Shown piece after piece: positions 50,773 to 60,917 of a DNA stretch of 64,000 nucleotides. A program made the position numbers and the translations under genes. Location: the NCBI GenBank assembly GCA_026214975.1, contig CM047808.1:56260583-56324582 (forward strand), given 5' to 3'. Below the pieces are notes generated by a model that searched no databases, was not told where the DNA came from, and saw only the letters and a program-made list of their open reading frames with translations. Each line of letters begins with the position of its first letter. Positions within the stretch are counted from its first letter, which is position 1. The DNA comes from Gentiana macrophylla. Lineage: Eukaryota > Streptophyta > Magnoliopsida > Gentianales > Gentianaceae.

Positions 50773-52915
50773 TTCCTCCGGCCTAAATTATCTAAGGCAG
50801 TTGCCAAAATCACGCATATTAAGAAATTAATTTATATATTGATTTTAAAATGAAATGACTAAAAAGTTTATACATTGATTTTAAAATGAAATGATTAAAA
50901 AGCACTTGAATATAATTAAAAAGCTTAAGCTGATGGAAAGTTAGATAATTAACATTTTATATATTACAATACGCCCACTCAAATGTGGGCCTGTAACAAG
51001 AGAGAAAGGGCCAACACTTGAATTTTTTTTGTGTCTGCCTATAAAGGAGAGAAAGACCCAACACTTGATTGATTTTTTTGGTTTTTTTAAAAATTGTGAT
51101 TAGAGCGAGGTTTGAACCCATGACCTATGACTCCGATACCATGCTGAACTGTCATCTCTCCGAAAAGGTTAAGCTGATGGAAAGATAGATAAATAACATT
51201 TTACATATCACAATTGTGCCATACTTTTTTATCTATCATATTGCATTAAATACGGATAAGACAAGGAAAAAAAACCCTAAATATTGTATTGGAAATGTAA
51301 CTGTCTCAGATAAAATAAAACAAATAATTTTGATAACTGCCTCAGATAAATTGAAACGGAAGAGATATTTAGAAGTAGTATAAATTAGTTAGAAGTTAAA
51401 TATATTAACCCGGTTGCAGCTAGCAAAAATTAAAGGATCCTACGTACGGTGGTCGAAAATAAATTTTAAGCTTGTGAAAAGATAGATAATTAATACTTTT
51501 TATATCACAATTGTGCCATACTTTTTTTATCTTTCATATTGCAATAAATAAGGATAAGACAAGGAAAAAAAAAACCCTAAATATTGTGTTGAAAATGTAA
51601 TTGTCTGTTTGTCTCAGATAAAATAAAACAAATAATTTTGATAACTGTCTCAGATAAATTGAAACGGAATGGATATTTTAAAGTAGTATAAATTAGTTAG
51701 AAGTTATATATATTAACCAGGTTGCATCTAGCAAAAATTAAAGGATCCTACGTACGGTGGTCGAAAATAAATTCACCTTATCTCCATAAAAATCGAATTC
51801 CGGTAAGCATCCATTAGGTGTAAACCTCTTCTGATTGAATGCATGGCATGCAGCAAAGGGGATTTGAATTAGTGTGTATACAAACCCTATCGCCCCAACC
51901 GCTACCACATACCTGCAATTAATATTATTAATTTCAAAACCATATACATATACATATACATATATATCGATCCTTAATTTATTAGATAAAATTAAGGGGA
52001 AAAAAGGTTTAACTCTCTTGTGGTTTGTCATCATTTACCCCACGTGGTTTAAAAATATATTAATAGAAGCTGCGGTTCAGACAAGAACCGCAAAACTCAA
52101 TTGACAACACACGTGAAATTTTGGAGATCGATAAGGTTGTTCCACAAAGTTTGACTGCAGCCACTTTCTGTTGAGATAATTTAGCATATGAGTTTTCTTA
52201 TCTATTAGTTTGAATTATTGTTGAGCTGTTCCTAATGTTGAGGAGTCAGCTGATAAGGCACTGCATTATATATTCGATGTATTAGGCATTAAAAATTCAT
52301 CAAGCAAGAAAACCACAATTCTTTATTTTACTCATCTTCTTTATTTTTTCTTTATATATGGTTTACTTTCCTGGGGTTTCCACAAACCTTAGAGATACAA
52401 GATTATATTCCACCGGAATATTCTTATTTTACATATTATTCTCGTTTTACCCTTCGTTTTAATAATCTAACAATTGAATAGCCTTTCTCTGCTAAAACAA
52501 TTGTTAGATTATTAAAACGAAGGGCAAAACGGGAAAAACATGTAAAATAAGAATATTTCGGTGGAATATTCTTATGTATCTACCGGAATTACTAATTTAA
52601 GGTTCGTGGAAAACACCCAGTGAGGTAAACCATATATTATTAAACCACGAGAGGTAAATGTTGACAAACCACGAGGGAGTAAAATGTTTGAGTAAAAAAT
52701 ACATAGCTTATGTGATCGACCTAGTGTACAAATTAACGAAGGAAGTAATTGTTCAAAACTCACCTGTAAGCAAGGAGGGATGTGAAAGGTACCTTTGAGC
52801 CATTACTGAGCTTGAAATTATTCAAACACATGACAACTATCGACCCAGCAAGAACCACAAGAGTTACAATCCTCAACGCGAGGATCGAATTGATTATTAT
52901 CTTGGATCTGGCCAT
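50401..52915 (-). CDS. CASPL4D: CASP-like membrane protein, subfamily 4D, three exons, 185 aa
   Basis: Exon 1 is 52764-52915 (ATG at 52915), exon 2 is 51777-51912, exon 3 is 50401-50670. Junctions are CTTACAG/GTGAGT, TTGCAG/G, GATAAG/GTGAAT and TCGACAG/G, all in frame. The protein has four hydrophobic segments: about 16-31, 52-74, 97-115 and 153-177. The conserved L-R lies at the start of the first segment. F-D-F-Y-G-D-K-x-x-S-Y-L-L-A-S-G leads into the third, with the family's conserved Asp. These are hallmarks of the DUF588/CASP-like family, and FDFYGDK is typical of subfamily 4D. CASP proteins form plasma-membrane domains that organise wall deposition; the exact role of 4D members is not well known. 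Nothing looks broken. Confidence 0.88.
50709..50770. repeat. (AC)n(AT)n compound microsatellite in intron 2
   Basis: About 12 AC units followed by about 19 AT units, 39 bp inside intron 2 from exon 3. Confidence 0.93.
50771..51364. mobile_element. Stowaway-like MITE in intron 2, with a nested TRIM-like insert
   Basis: The left end CTTCCTCCGG then TTATCTAAGGCAGTTGCCAA is inverted at the right end as TTGATAACTGCCTCAGATAA then CGGAAGAGAT. Inside it, 50924-51214 has two direct repeats of about 47 bp (TTAAGCTGATGGAAAG(T/A)TAG... at 50924-50970 and 51168-51214), flanking a segment with a minus-strand primer-site-like TGGTATCGGAG at 51131-51141 and CCCATGACCTATGACTCC. These features fit a TRIM-type non-autonomous LTR element inserted in a MITE. 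Confidence 0.55.
51168..51769. repeat. Tandem duplication of about 300 bp in intron 2
   Basis: 51168-51466 and about 51469-51769 are imperfect direct copies (shared CACAATTGTGCCATACTTTT, AGTAGTATAAATTAGTTAG, GGATCCTACGTACGGTGGTC). Copy 2 ends at the exon 2 splice donor; copy 1 ends at the matching point but with AAATTTTAAGC in place of AAATTCACC, so only one donor is functional. Confidence 0.85.
52008..52684. mobile_element. Foldback / Mutator-like MITE in intron 1
   Basis: The outer inverted ends are TTTAACTCTCTTGTGGTTTG on the left (52008-52055) and the complementary CAAACCACGAGGGAGTAAAA on the right (to 52684). An inner hairpin (52408-52475 paired with 52500-52566) has arms of about 67 bp starting TTCCACCGGAATATTC. 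Arms between these also pair (TATATGGTTTAC with GTAAACCATATA). Nearly the whole intron could fold on itself. Confidence 0.72.
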
Positions 52916-53040
52916 ATATACTATCCTCAAACTTTCACAATTGATCGATCAAGTTTTAATTAGTCACCGTACGTACCTGGCAAGAGATTCTCTTTTTTTT
53001 TTTTTTCTTCTGGACAACAATAATCTAAAATAAATGCAGG

Positions 53041-53047
53041 TTTTATA
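53041..53047 (-). promoter_or_regulatory. Probable TATA box of the CASPL gene
   Basis: Minus-strand TATAAAA, about 126 bp upstream of the ATG at 52915, leaving a leader of roughly 95 nt. The intervening plus-strand T run (about 52990-53006) is an A-rich leader on the minus strand. Confidence 0.5.
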
Positions 53048-53652
53048 CACCGCCCAAGTCGATGAAGCCAATGTTTTTGGATGCAAACATTCGTTTTATT
53101 AGCAAATTATGTATATGTCAGACAACATTGTGTAGATGATTTCCAGGTTGTAATTGTATTACTTTATTTTTTGTAAATTTGTTTGTCATAAAGCGGCTCG
53201 ATCTGTAGACAGCTGAATGACACCCGTGGTATGTAGCCGGCCGGCCGGCCGGCTTTATTTACTGGCTTGTTCATCGACCCATCAATCCAAGTACGTACTA
53301 AGTGACTTGTTCAAGAATCAATGAAAATAAATATGAGTATTAATAAATGAATATAAATATGACTACTAATATTGTATACCACCGTTCTCAGGTACAGATC
53401 GAGGATTAATTCTTTATTTCAGTGGGGTAATTGTACTGTAAAACTAAAATTTTTATTAAAAAATTAGTCCTATGGAGTTACCGGAGTTTAAAACTATCTT
53501 TTTTAACAAAAAGAATACATCGTTTTAATACTAATAAGACTTCCCCGGATCTTCAGTGGTATCACATGATCCCTAAACCTACACAGTTCCGCCGCTGACC
53601 CTTCTTATACTACTTCACTACGTTTTCATTATCTTTTGATTTTAACGGTTGC
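53048..53652. other. Intergenic, upstream of the CASPL gene
   Basis: No gene seen. A short GC palindrome of repeated GGCC lies at about 53238-53253. The remainder is AT-rich and probably holds the upstream control region of the CASPL gene. Confidence 0.45.
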
Positions 53653-53657
53653 AACGA

Positions 53658-54879
53658 TGACAGAATAATAGAGAAACGATAATTGACTGTACTGATAATA
53701 CTGAAAGACGATTACAATATTTATAGGACAATATACTTGGCCAACAAATGAATAATAAAGACAGATCAAATAATATCAAATGACAATCAATCATCATTAT
53801 TAGCAGATTCAAAGATATGGTAGCAATTAATCTTCAATCTTTGTCATTATCTCTATATGTCGCTTCCATGAATCCCATGGTAATACAATGAACATGGAGA
53901 TTGGCTCATAAGAAAGCATGGAGGATATAACCTCAAGGAAAACGATAGTTGGAGGGATGTACCCTAGCAAAATTAAAGGAGTGAAGGGATATACCCTAAC
54001 AGAAAGAAAGGCTTGGATTGTACCCAAACATAAATAAATGAGTGGAGGGATATACCCTAACAAAAATAAAAAGGAACGGAGGGTCGTGCCCTAACAAAAA
54101 AATAAAAAAAAGCGCATGGTAGAAGGTGGAGAAAAGAAAAATAGAAAGGAGTTGAAGGTGGATACGGGTTTGTGGATAAGATAATGACAAGATTGATATT
54201 TATTAAAAATAAAAAATAATATAATAAGAAAAATATGAAAGACACAAGGAGGCTGCCGGAGGCTTTGGTGGGGCATGGAGATGAGCAGCGTTTGCGGAAG
54301 GTCCATGCTAATATCGGCATTGCGGTGAGGCTGAGAGCTGCTATATATTGCGAAATCGTTGTGCAACAGGGGTTGAAAAAAGGCTTCAGCCATAGAATCC
54401 GGCGAGAAGCTTGAATGAACCTGGAGCGGCGATGAAGAAGGAGGATGCTTGGGAGCCTAATTCGGCTTTCAATTTTGACGCCACCGGAGCCTTTGAATCA
54501 GCCATGTTTATTTCGAAAGGAAAAAAAAAAAAAAATTCAACGTGAAAATAAAAATAAAAAAAAATTGGGAGGGGTGAGGGTTTGATCATATTGATGTCAC
54601 ATACCCCCACCCAAACATTCTTTTTCGTAAAGCTTGCTCAGGATCGAAAAGACGTTAATCTAGAGCTCCGATACCATGACAGAATAATAGAGAAACGATA
54701 ATTGATTGTACTGATAATACTGAAAGACGATTACAATATTTATAGGACAATATACTTGGCCAACAAGTGAATAATAAAGACAGAATCAAATAATATCAAA
54801 TGACAATCAATCATCATTATTAGCAGTATCCAAAAATATGGTAGCAATTAATCTTCAATCTTTGTCATTATCTCTAATA
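53658..54879 (-). mobile_element. Small non-autonomous LTR retrotransposon (TRIM-like), 1.2 kb
   Basis: Terminal direct repeats of about 200 bp, 53658-53857 and 54677-54879, both start TGACAGAATAATAGAGAAAC. The target repeat AACGA is at 53653-53657 and 54880-54884. Abutting the upper repeat on the minus strand is primer site TGGTATCGGAGCTC (54663-54676), setting the orientation. No gag or pol. The interior has a short frame at 54386-54503 beginning MADSKAPVASK, possibly a captured host fragment, and tandem repeats at 53945-54085. Confidence 0.82.
53945..54085. repeat. Imperfect tandem repeats inside the TRIM-like element
   Basis: Four or so units of 35-45 bp containing GGAGGGATATACCCTAACA variants. 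GGGATATACCCTA is itself palindromic-like. Confidence 0.72.
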
Positions 54880-55099
54880 AACGAGTTGGCGTTCTTTCGT
54901 ATAATTTTTAGTAGATATGCGTTTATATGTTAATTACGTAATCCTGGAGCAATGTATGATCACCTGGTGCTCTCTCCCCTAACTCTCATTTATGCTTTCT
55001 TTCGGAAAAAGGAAAATATCATCCCCACAACAACCTTGTCGCAATGAATTATACAATAGTCAAATATACTACCGATCATGACGAATGGAGCATGGAAAA

Positions 55100-55831
55100 C
55101 TTGAAAAACCTCAAAAGGATCCTAGCATGTTTTGAGAGAGTTTCGGGTTTGAAAATAAATATGGGAAAAAAGTTCGTTAGCGGTGAATAAAAGTTTCAAG
55201 GTGGATATTGGGGAGGCGGGTGATATTTTCATTGTGGGAAAGGGACTCGCTTTTCAAATATTTGGGTATGTGGGTGGGGCGAGAATATATGAAAGATTGA
55301 AACCGTGGAATGAGATTATTCTCAAGTGCAAGAAAAAGCTAAGTACATGGAAATGGTCTTCTCTGTCGGAGGGTGGTAGATTGGTTCTCATAAAAGTTTG
55401 TTCTAAGTGCTCTTCCGCTTTTCTTTTCTCCGCTACAAGCCTCCCGAATGTGTGTTAAAATTATTGGAAAGTGTGAGGTCTTCTTTTTTTTTTTTGGGGC
55501 GGGGTTGGTTCTTTAAATAAAATATCTTGGGTTGTTTGGAAAAAGTTACAAGCTCCAAAGTCTTTTGGGGTATCGGGGTGGGTAGTCTCGTGTTCTGAAT
55601 TTGGCTCTTCTTGGTAAATGGTGGTGGAGATTTCATTATGAACCGAATGCTTTATGGAGAAAGGTGATTGTGTCGATTTATGGTGTTGAGGGTGCATGGG
55701 ATGTTGATGGAATTAGGAGTGGGGGTGGGGGGATTTGGAAAGGTATTGTAAGTGCTGCTGTAAACTCTAAGAATGTTGGTGTTAATTTGTTGGGGTCGGA
55801 ATTTTGGGTGGTGGGGATGGGAGTAAGGTGA
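55100..55831 (+). pseudogene. LINE ORF2: end of reverse transcriptase and connector, broken
   Basis: Pieces in alternating frames: S-G-L-K-I-N-M-G-K (about 55135), L-K-C-K-K-K-L-S-T-W-K-W-S-S-L-S-E-G-G-R (55320-55380), then L-A-L-L-G-K-W-W-W-R-F (55601 onward). These are standard blocks after the catalytic domain of plant L1-type ORF2. Stops and at least three frame changes make it non-functional. Confidence 0.85.
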
Positions 55832-55910
55832 GTTTTTGGATGATAAATGGGTAGGAGCAGCCTTTGAAAATTGCTTTTCCTAGACTTTTTAGGTTGTCTT
55901 TGAGCGAGGT

Positions 55911-56684
55911 GTGTGCTCACAAGGGTGGTGTCTTGGGTGGGAAATAGACGTAATTTTTTTGGTCATGGAGAAGAAGGTTGAGGGCTTTGAGGAGGAGGAG
56001 GTAAGGGAGTTGGAGAACTTAATCAATTCTGTTTGTGGCTTCACAGGTGAAAAGGATAAATTACGGTGGAGTCTATGTACAAATGGTATCTTTTCGGTGG
56101 CCATTCTGAGGAAAAAGCTAGAGTTGGAATTTTTTAAAAATACTTTTTCGGAGCGGGAGAAGGTTGCAAAGTGGAACAAACTTCTACCATCGAAAGTTAA
56201 TTTATTCATGTGGAAGGCAAGTCTCAACAGAATTCCAACAAAACCGAATCTCATTTATCGCGGTATTGATATTCATGACTCTCTTTGTCCGTTGTGCTAC
56301 AAGTTTGAAGAATCTGTTAATCATCTTTTGTTCGCTTGCGATGTTTCATTTTTGATTTGGTCGCATGTTTTAAGTTGGTGTAAGATAGTTGGGTTAAATG
56401 CATTCTCCTTTAATGATTTATGTATCCTTTATGCCGGTCCGTCTCCTTTGTCTTTGAACTCCCGTTTGTGGTCAGCAATAGTTGGTGTCACTGCCTGGGT
56501 CATTTGGAATCAAAGAAATAAAGTCATTTTTAATTCATTTGTCATTAATCCGGAATTGATCTTCAGAGAGATTCAGAGGTTGTCTTTTTCTTGGCTTTCG
56601 AATGCTAATTGCCTCAAGAAGCTAGAATGGGAAGATTGGAAGGCAAATCCGATGATTGCGACTTTTCTTGAGACCTTAGGATAA
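55911..56684 (+). pseudogene. LINE ORF2 C-terminus: zf-RVT domain, open
   Basis: A 257-codon open frame. It carries the reverse-transcriptase zinc-binding (zf-RVT) domain: W-N-K-L-L-P-S-K-V-N-L-F-M-W near residue 88, then L-C-P-L-C, E-S-V-N-H-L-L-F-A-C (Cys/Cys/His/Cys) and a W-V-I-W-N-Q-R-N-K end block. The first Met is not the true start, since this is the end of a longer ORF2. It ends about 190 bp before the poly-A. In LINEs this region binds the element RNA; here it survives only as a fragment. Confidence 0.9.
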
Positions 56685-57047
56685 TGGTTTCGATTTTCAT
56701 TGACGTGGAGATCAAGGCTATTCTTTGTGACTTGGTTTGTTTGCGGAATGATTTAGTTTGAGGTTGCTTCTTTTATAGTGTTTGATTTGAAAATTGGTAT
56801 CTTTTACCTAGAACTTTGGAATTTATTTGTAATTTCTTAGCATCTTGCTGATTAATGAAAAGTTTCTTGGCTGTTCAAAAAAAAATGACGAATGATCTAT
56901 TAATGGGCATAGGGCCGTGAAATGTCACTGCCAAAACAAAATTAACATAATATAGTTTCATACCATTGATCATTATGTACGTGTGATGACTTGAAGCATA
57001 TAGAAGGTTAAAATTGTCACATACCGCTCAACACCTGCACACTATGT

Positions 57048-57656
57048 TGCACGGACACTCCGTTTAGCCGGCGTGTCGCGTGTCGGACACGCACCGGACA
57101 CGGTCACGCTTCGGACACGCCGGACACCGTACCGGACACACCATCGGGCTAAATTTGAATTTTCAAAAAATTAGGAGACGCGTGTCCGACACGCCATCGG
57201 GCCGAATCGGAATTTTAAATAAAATTGGACAAGCGTGGCTTTAAAAATAAATACTTTTACCAGATTTTGGACACTTTCTACCTAAAACGACACAGTTTCA
57301 TTAAGAAAATCTATTTTTGACAATAGAAGTCAAATTTGGTCCTCATCGGACCAAATGAGATCCCGCTACTAGAAAAACTATGATGTTTTGTAATTTGGAG
57401 TGTGAGCTCATGTAAGCACGAATAGTGTATGATAATATTATTAGTTACTTGCTTGGAGTCAAATTTATCCTTTTAGTCCCTATATTTTTATAATTACATT
57501 TAGTCCATATATTTTTTGATAATTACATTTTCGTCCTTATATTTTTAATATTTACATTTTGACCCCCGCACCCGTGTCCTATTTTTTTTTAAAACTCCCG
57601 TATCCCCATGTCTCGTGTCCACGAATCCGTGTCCTCGTATCCGTCCGTGCAACCTA
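57048..57656. mobile_element. GGACAC-rich element with inverted ends
   Basis: The left end GTTGCACGGACACTCCG is inverted at the right end as CGTATCCGTCCGTGCAAC. Next to the left end is a cluster of GTGTCGG, GGACACG and CGGACAC words (57055-57200). The interior is AT-rich and noncoding. No transposase. Family unassigned; the class is judged from the inverted ends only. Confidence 0.5.
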
Positions 57657-57805
57657 GCCTGCACATATCGTGATCAAATGTACACGTGATCATACATGAC
57701 ATTCATGTCATACAAAAGAATTTGAGAACTTGGGATATTGGCAATTTAAAGGCTTTAAAGGGATTTTTTTTTTTTTTTAAAACCTTGTAATATTAAATAA
57801 ATTAC

Positions 57806-58088
57806 AAGGACAATATCGTGTTTGTGAAAAAATTTGGGTTGGAGATTAATTTAAATAAATGCTCGTTAATGGGAATAAAGGAGTGGGAGGAAACGTTATT
57901 TTCAACTTCGGTTTTGTAGCGATACAAATTAAAGTGGCTGGTTTGCCTTTTCAAGTACTTGGGTCTTATGGTTGGACAATATATGAGGAAGAAGAAAGCA
58001 GCTTCCGAGAGTATTATCCATAAGTGGAAAGAAAAATTGAGTTGTTGGAAGTGGTCTTTGTTATTTGAAGAGGGTGACGGAGGTCGGA
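57806..58088 (+). pseudogene. LINE reverse-transcriptase fragment
   Basis: Short pieces K-F-G-L-E-I-N-L-N-K-C and K-Y-L-G-L-M-V-G, then K-W-K-E-K-L-S-C-W-K-W-S-L-L, in changing frames, correspond to the same L1-type region as 55135-55380. It breaks off at about 58088 and is preceded by a long T run (about 57763-57778). It is a separate, older LINE insertion from 55088-56884. Confidence 0.78.
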
Positions 58089-58111
58089 CCAGCTCATACC
58101 ACGTGTCACCC

Positions 58112-59125
58112 TGTTGGTCCCAGAGAAGGGTGAATGATTATATTAGGAGTTTACAATTTTTTCTTGATGAAAAGATTTTATGCAGTGGATAAAAACCCTT
58201 CCAAATAGTTGTTTCAACGTAACTAAACAATCACACACAAGTATGTAAATTGCATAATGTAAATACTGAAAGTAAAGTGCTGAAAGTAAATGAACACAAA
58301 AACATATAGTGGTTCAGGGTGGTGTAATCTCTTAATCCACTCTTCTAATGTGATGATTGGAGGAATTCACTATTGTTTTTCACCAATACAATAGTTGGAT
58401 TGTCCTTGGATACATAAGTTTCACAAACTACATACTATCACTCCCTGACTACAAATGCTTCAGTGACTCAGTCACCAACACTTCTCCTTGAGATCAAATT
58501 CTTCAGCAGCTTATCACAATGATCACAATACCTTCTCAAATTTCTCTGATTTAGTTTCTAGAGGTAGATCCTTAATGTTGATGTGAATTTAGGCATTCAC
58601 AAGGTTGATTAATCTCAGGCTTGATGTCACTGTTATGCTCTGTTTTTATGAGATTAACCTTTTCTGGATATTTCCTTGATGATCAGAAAGAAGGCTTGTG
58701 AATTTGAAAGAGTTTCGGCAATTATAAAATTTGTAGATGTTCTTCTTCTTTCTTGTTAATGCATTCTATTTATAGCCATAAATTCCTTGATTTCGAATTT
58801 CCATTCGTTGGCTATTTAATACTCAAAATAATCCGTGATTTTGTCTTGAATTAATCCTCCCTGATTTTAGTGATGTGGATTTTTAATCCAACGTTCATCA
58901 TAAAATCAATCCTTGATTGATTCCGCATTAATTGCTTGATCGTCTATATTTTCCACGTTTTCTGATTAAATAAGGACAGCTTACTTGGCTTAGCTTACTT
59001 TCCTTTACGTCATTGGCTGAGTGATTGTTTCACATGACAGCTTGATCTGTTACCCCACTAGTCAAGTGACACATTTACTTGGCAGCTTGATCTTTACCTT
59101 GTTGTTGCTTCTCTGCTGTTGTTTA
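58112..59125 (-). repeat. Element H: A-family copia LTR, interrupted by C
   Basis: Starts TGTTGGTCCCAGAGAAGG, like the A LTR in the same orientation, and shares TAGTGGTTCAGGGTGGTGTA and CTTAATCCACTCTTCT. It is cut at 59125 by C, so the rest lies beyond the window. It may be a solo LTR or one end of an element. The left target repeat candidate is CACCC (58107-58111). Confidence 0.85.
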
Positions 59126-60813
59126 TGTTAGACATATTTCAGTTTTAATGATGAGTGTCAGACTAGCTATCATAGAGCAAAGGCAAAAAGATGTCTAGAT
59201 TAATTGTATAGGTTTACTAGAGTTTGATTTTTGAATAGGTTTGATCAAACAAGCACTGTAAAGAGATCAGCTGACTTGTTCAGCTGACCAGTCTAGGTCA
59301 GTAAGGTGTCTAAGTCAGTAGACTGTCTAGGAACCTGCTGATGGTAGAAGGCTGAGGGTTCAAACTGAGTAATGAAGGCTGAGGGTTCAAACTCAGTATT
59401 GAAGGCTAATGGATCACACTTAGTAATTAAAGTCAAGGATATGGGATCAGAATTTAGGAAAGTCTGTGATGTCCTAAACTGATCACATATACATTGTGAA
59501 GAAGGTCTAAGTTCCATTTAAGTTGAAAGGTGTTTTTGAACTTGGTTATGTTCAAGATGGTGTAATCTAACTTCATTATAAAAAGTTAGATGAGAAGAAG
59601 TCAGCTGAAGTGTTTGTCAAAACACAGCAGACTGAAAGTCAGCTGACAATCAAGAACATCAGTAGACTTTTACATCAAATATCTGTTGAATGTTTATTTC
59701 AAATTAATCCAAATTTTTCTGAAAGATTAAACGGATAAGGATGACTTACTAGCCTTGGATTACTTGGTCAATCAATGGACAAGCTGAAATGGACGTTGTA
59801 AAGATTTCAGAGCCTTATTAAATGGAATTATATCATTGGTTGACAGACTGGACTGTCAGAAGGGCACTGTCAATGTCAAAAGGTACATCAGAGGTATTTT
59901 CAGGAATGTTCAATAAAATTCCTAAAACGGTTATCATTCAAATTCAAATTCAAATCAGAGTACCTACACCTATAGAGGACTCCTGATTCAGATTGGAAAA
60001 AAAAAGAATTAACAGAAAGGAACTAAGTTTTTTAGCAAGATTTTGTGCAATCTGACCCTGCTGATACATACATCTTTAATCTATTGATCAAGTTTTTCTA
60101 CAATCATTTCCCGCAATTTAAGACTTATCCAGTTTACACACTTGAAAACTTAGGCTGCTGATTCATTCATCCTGATCATAAGTCTACTGAAAGAAGAATC
60201 ACTTTCTTGATTCAACCCTTTTTTTTCAAGAAGTTTACTGAAGACAGAGAAGCACTTAGGTGTCAAGAACTGTTGTTTGTGTGGTGGAGCTGGTAAAGAG
60301 GTAATCCTACCCTTCAAGGACCAAAGGAAACTTAGAGCAACAATACCACTGCTTCTAGTTTTCGCCAGTGAAGCCATAGTCATTGGTCATGGACAAACAG
60401 TTTGGGGACTTTTGTAACTGCAAATCCAAAAGTCTCTAGTGAATTTCCTCAAACATCACAAGAGAAGAGTGGACTGGCACGATACACCACCTGGAACCAC
60501 TATAAATCTTGCCTACATTACTTTACTGCATTTACTTTCTGTATTTACTTTACTTGCATGCTTAACACATCAACCTATTGAACAAGCAACTAAATCACAC
60601 TATATGCACTATTGAGTATCCAATACTTAGTATCATATTTGAAACAACAATTAATAAGGCTTAATTTAATATATTCCGCTGCAACAAACTCAAGAGTTTC
60701 AATAGTCAGCAGACCACTGACCTTGATGTGTTTGTCAACTCCAAAAAGTTTTAAGTGTTAAGTTTATTCACCCCCCCTCTAAACTTAACCAAAGCTTTTT
60801 CAAGGGACCAACA
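59126..60813 (+). repeat. C 5' LTR
   Basis: 1688 bp, TGTTAGACATATTTCAG to CAAGGGACCAACA. A run of C near 60771 precedes the 3' end, as in other LTRs here. The first 200 bp match F at 6936-7136. Confidence 0.93.
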
Positions 60814-60815
60814 AT

Positions 60816-60828
60816 TGGTATCAGAGCA
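60816..60828 (+). other. C primer binding site
   Basis: TGGTATCAGAGCA, two bases after the LTR; exact initiator-Met tRNA type. Confidence 0.93.
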
Positions 60829-60917
60829 GATCTTCTGTTCTGAAGTAATCCTATTTGTTGTGCTTGTGAAAAATCTTTGAAAACTTTTTAAGTTTCTATT
60901 TTTCAAAGTTTTGCATC

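Larger units (their letters stand above)
55088..56884 (+). mobile_element. 5'-truncated L1-type LINE
   Basis: A 1.8-kb non-LTR retrotransposon tail with 3' poly-A (56876-56885) and 10-bp target repeats ATGACGAATG at 55078-55087 and 56885-56894. It begins in the thumb region of reverse transcriptase (readable N-L-K-R-I-L-A-C-F-E, S-G-L-K-I-N), so the 5' part was never inserted, as expected from incomplete target-primed reverse transcription. Several stops are present upstream of 55911. Confidence 0.93.

Noticed and set aside
50401..52915. CASPL locus as a processed pseudogene or retrocopy
   Set aside because: Two introns with correct splice sites and an open 185-codon frame.
53238..53253. GGCC repeat palindrome as a regulatory site
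   Set aside because: Short simple GC palindrome with no supporting context; listed only as part of the intergenic stretch.
54057..54610. Phe-rich minus-strand frames as a membrane protein
   Set aside because: Produced by A-rich runs in the TRIM-like element; low complexity and no family hallmarks, except the short MADSKAP frame kept as a possible capture.
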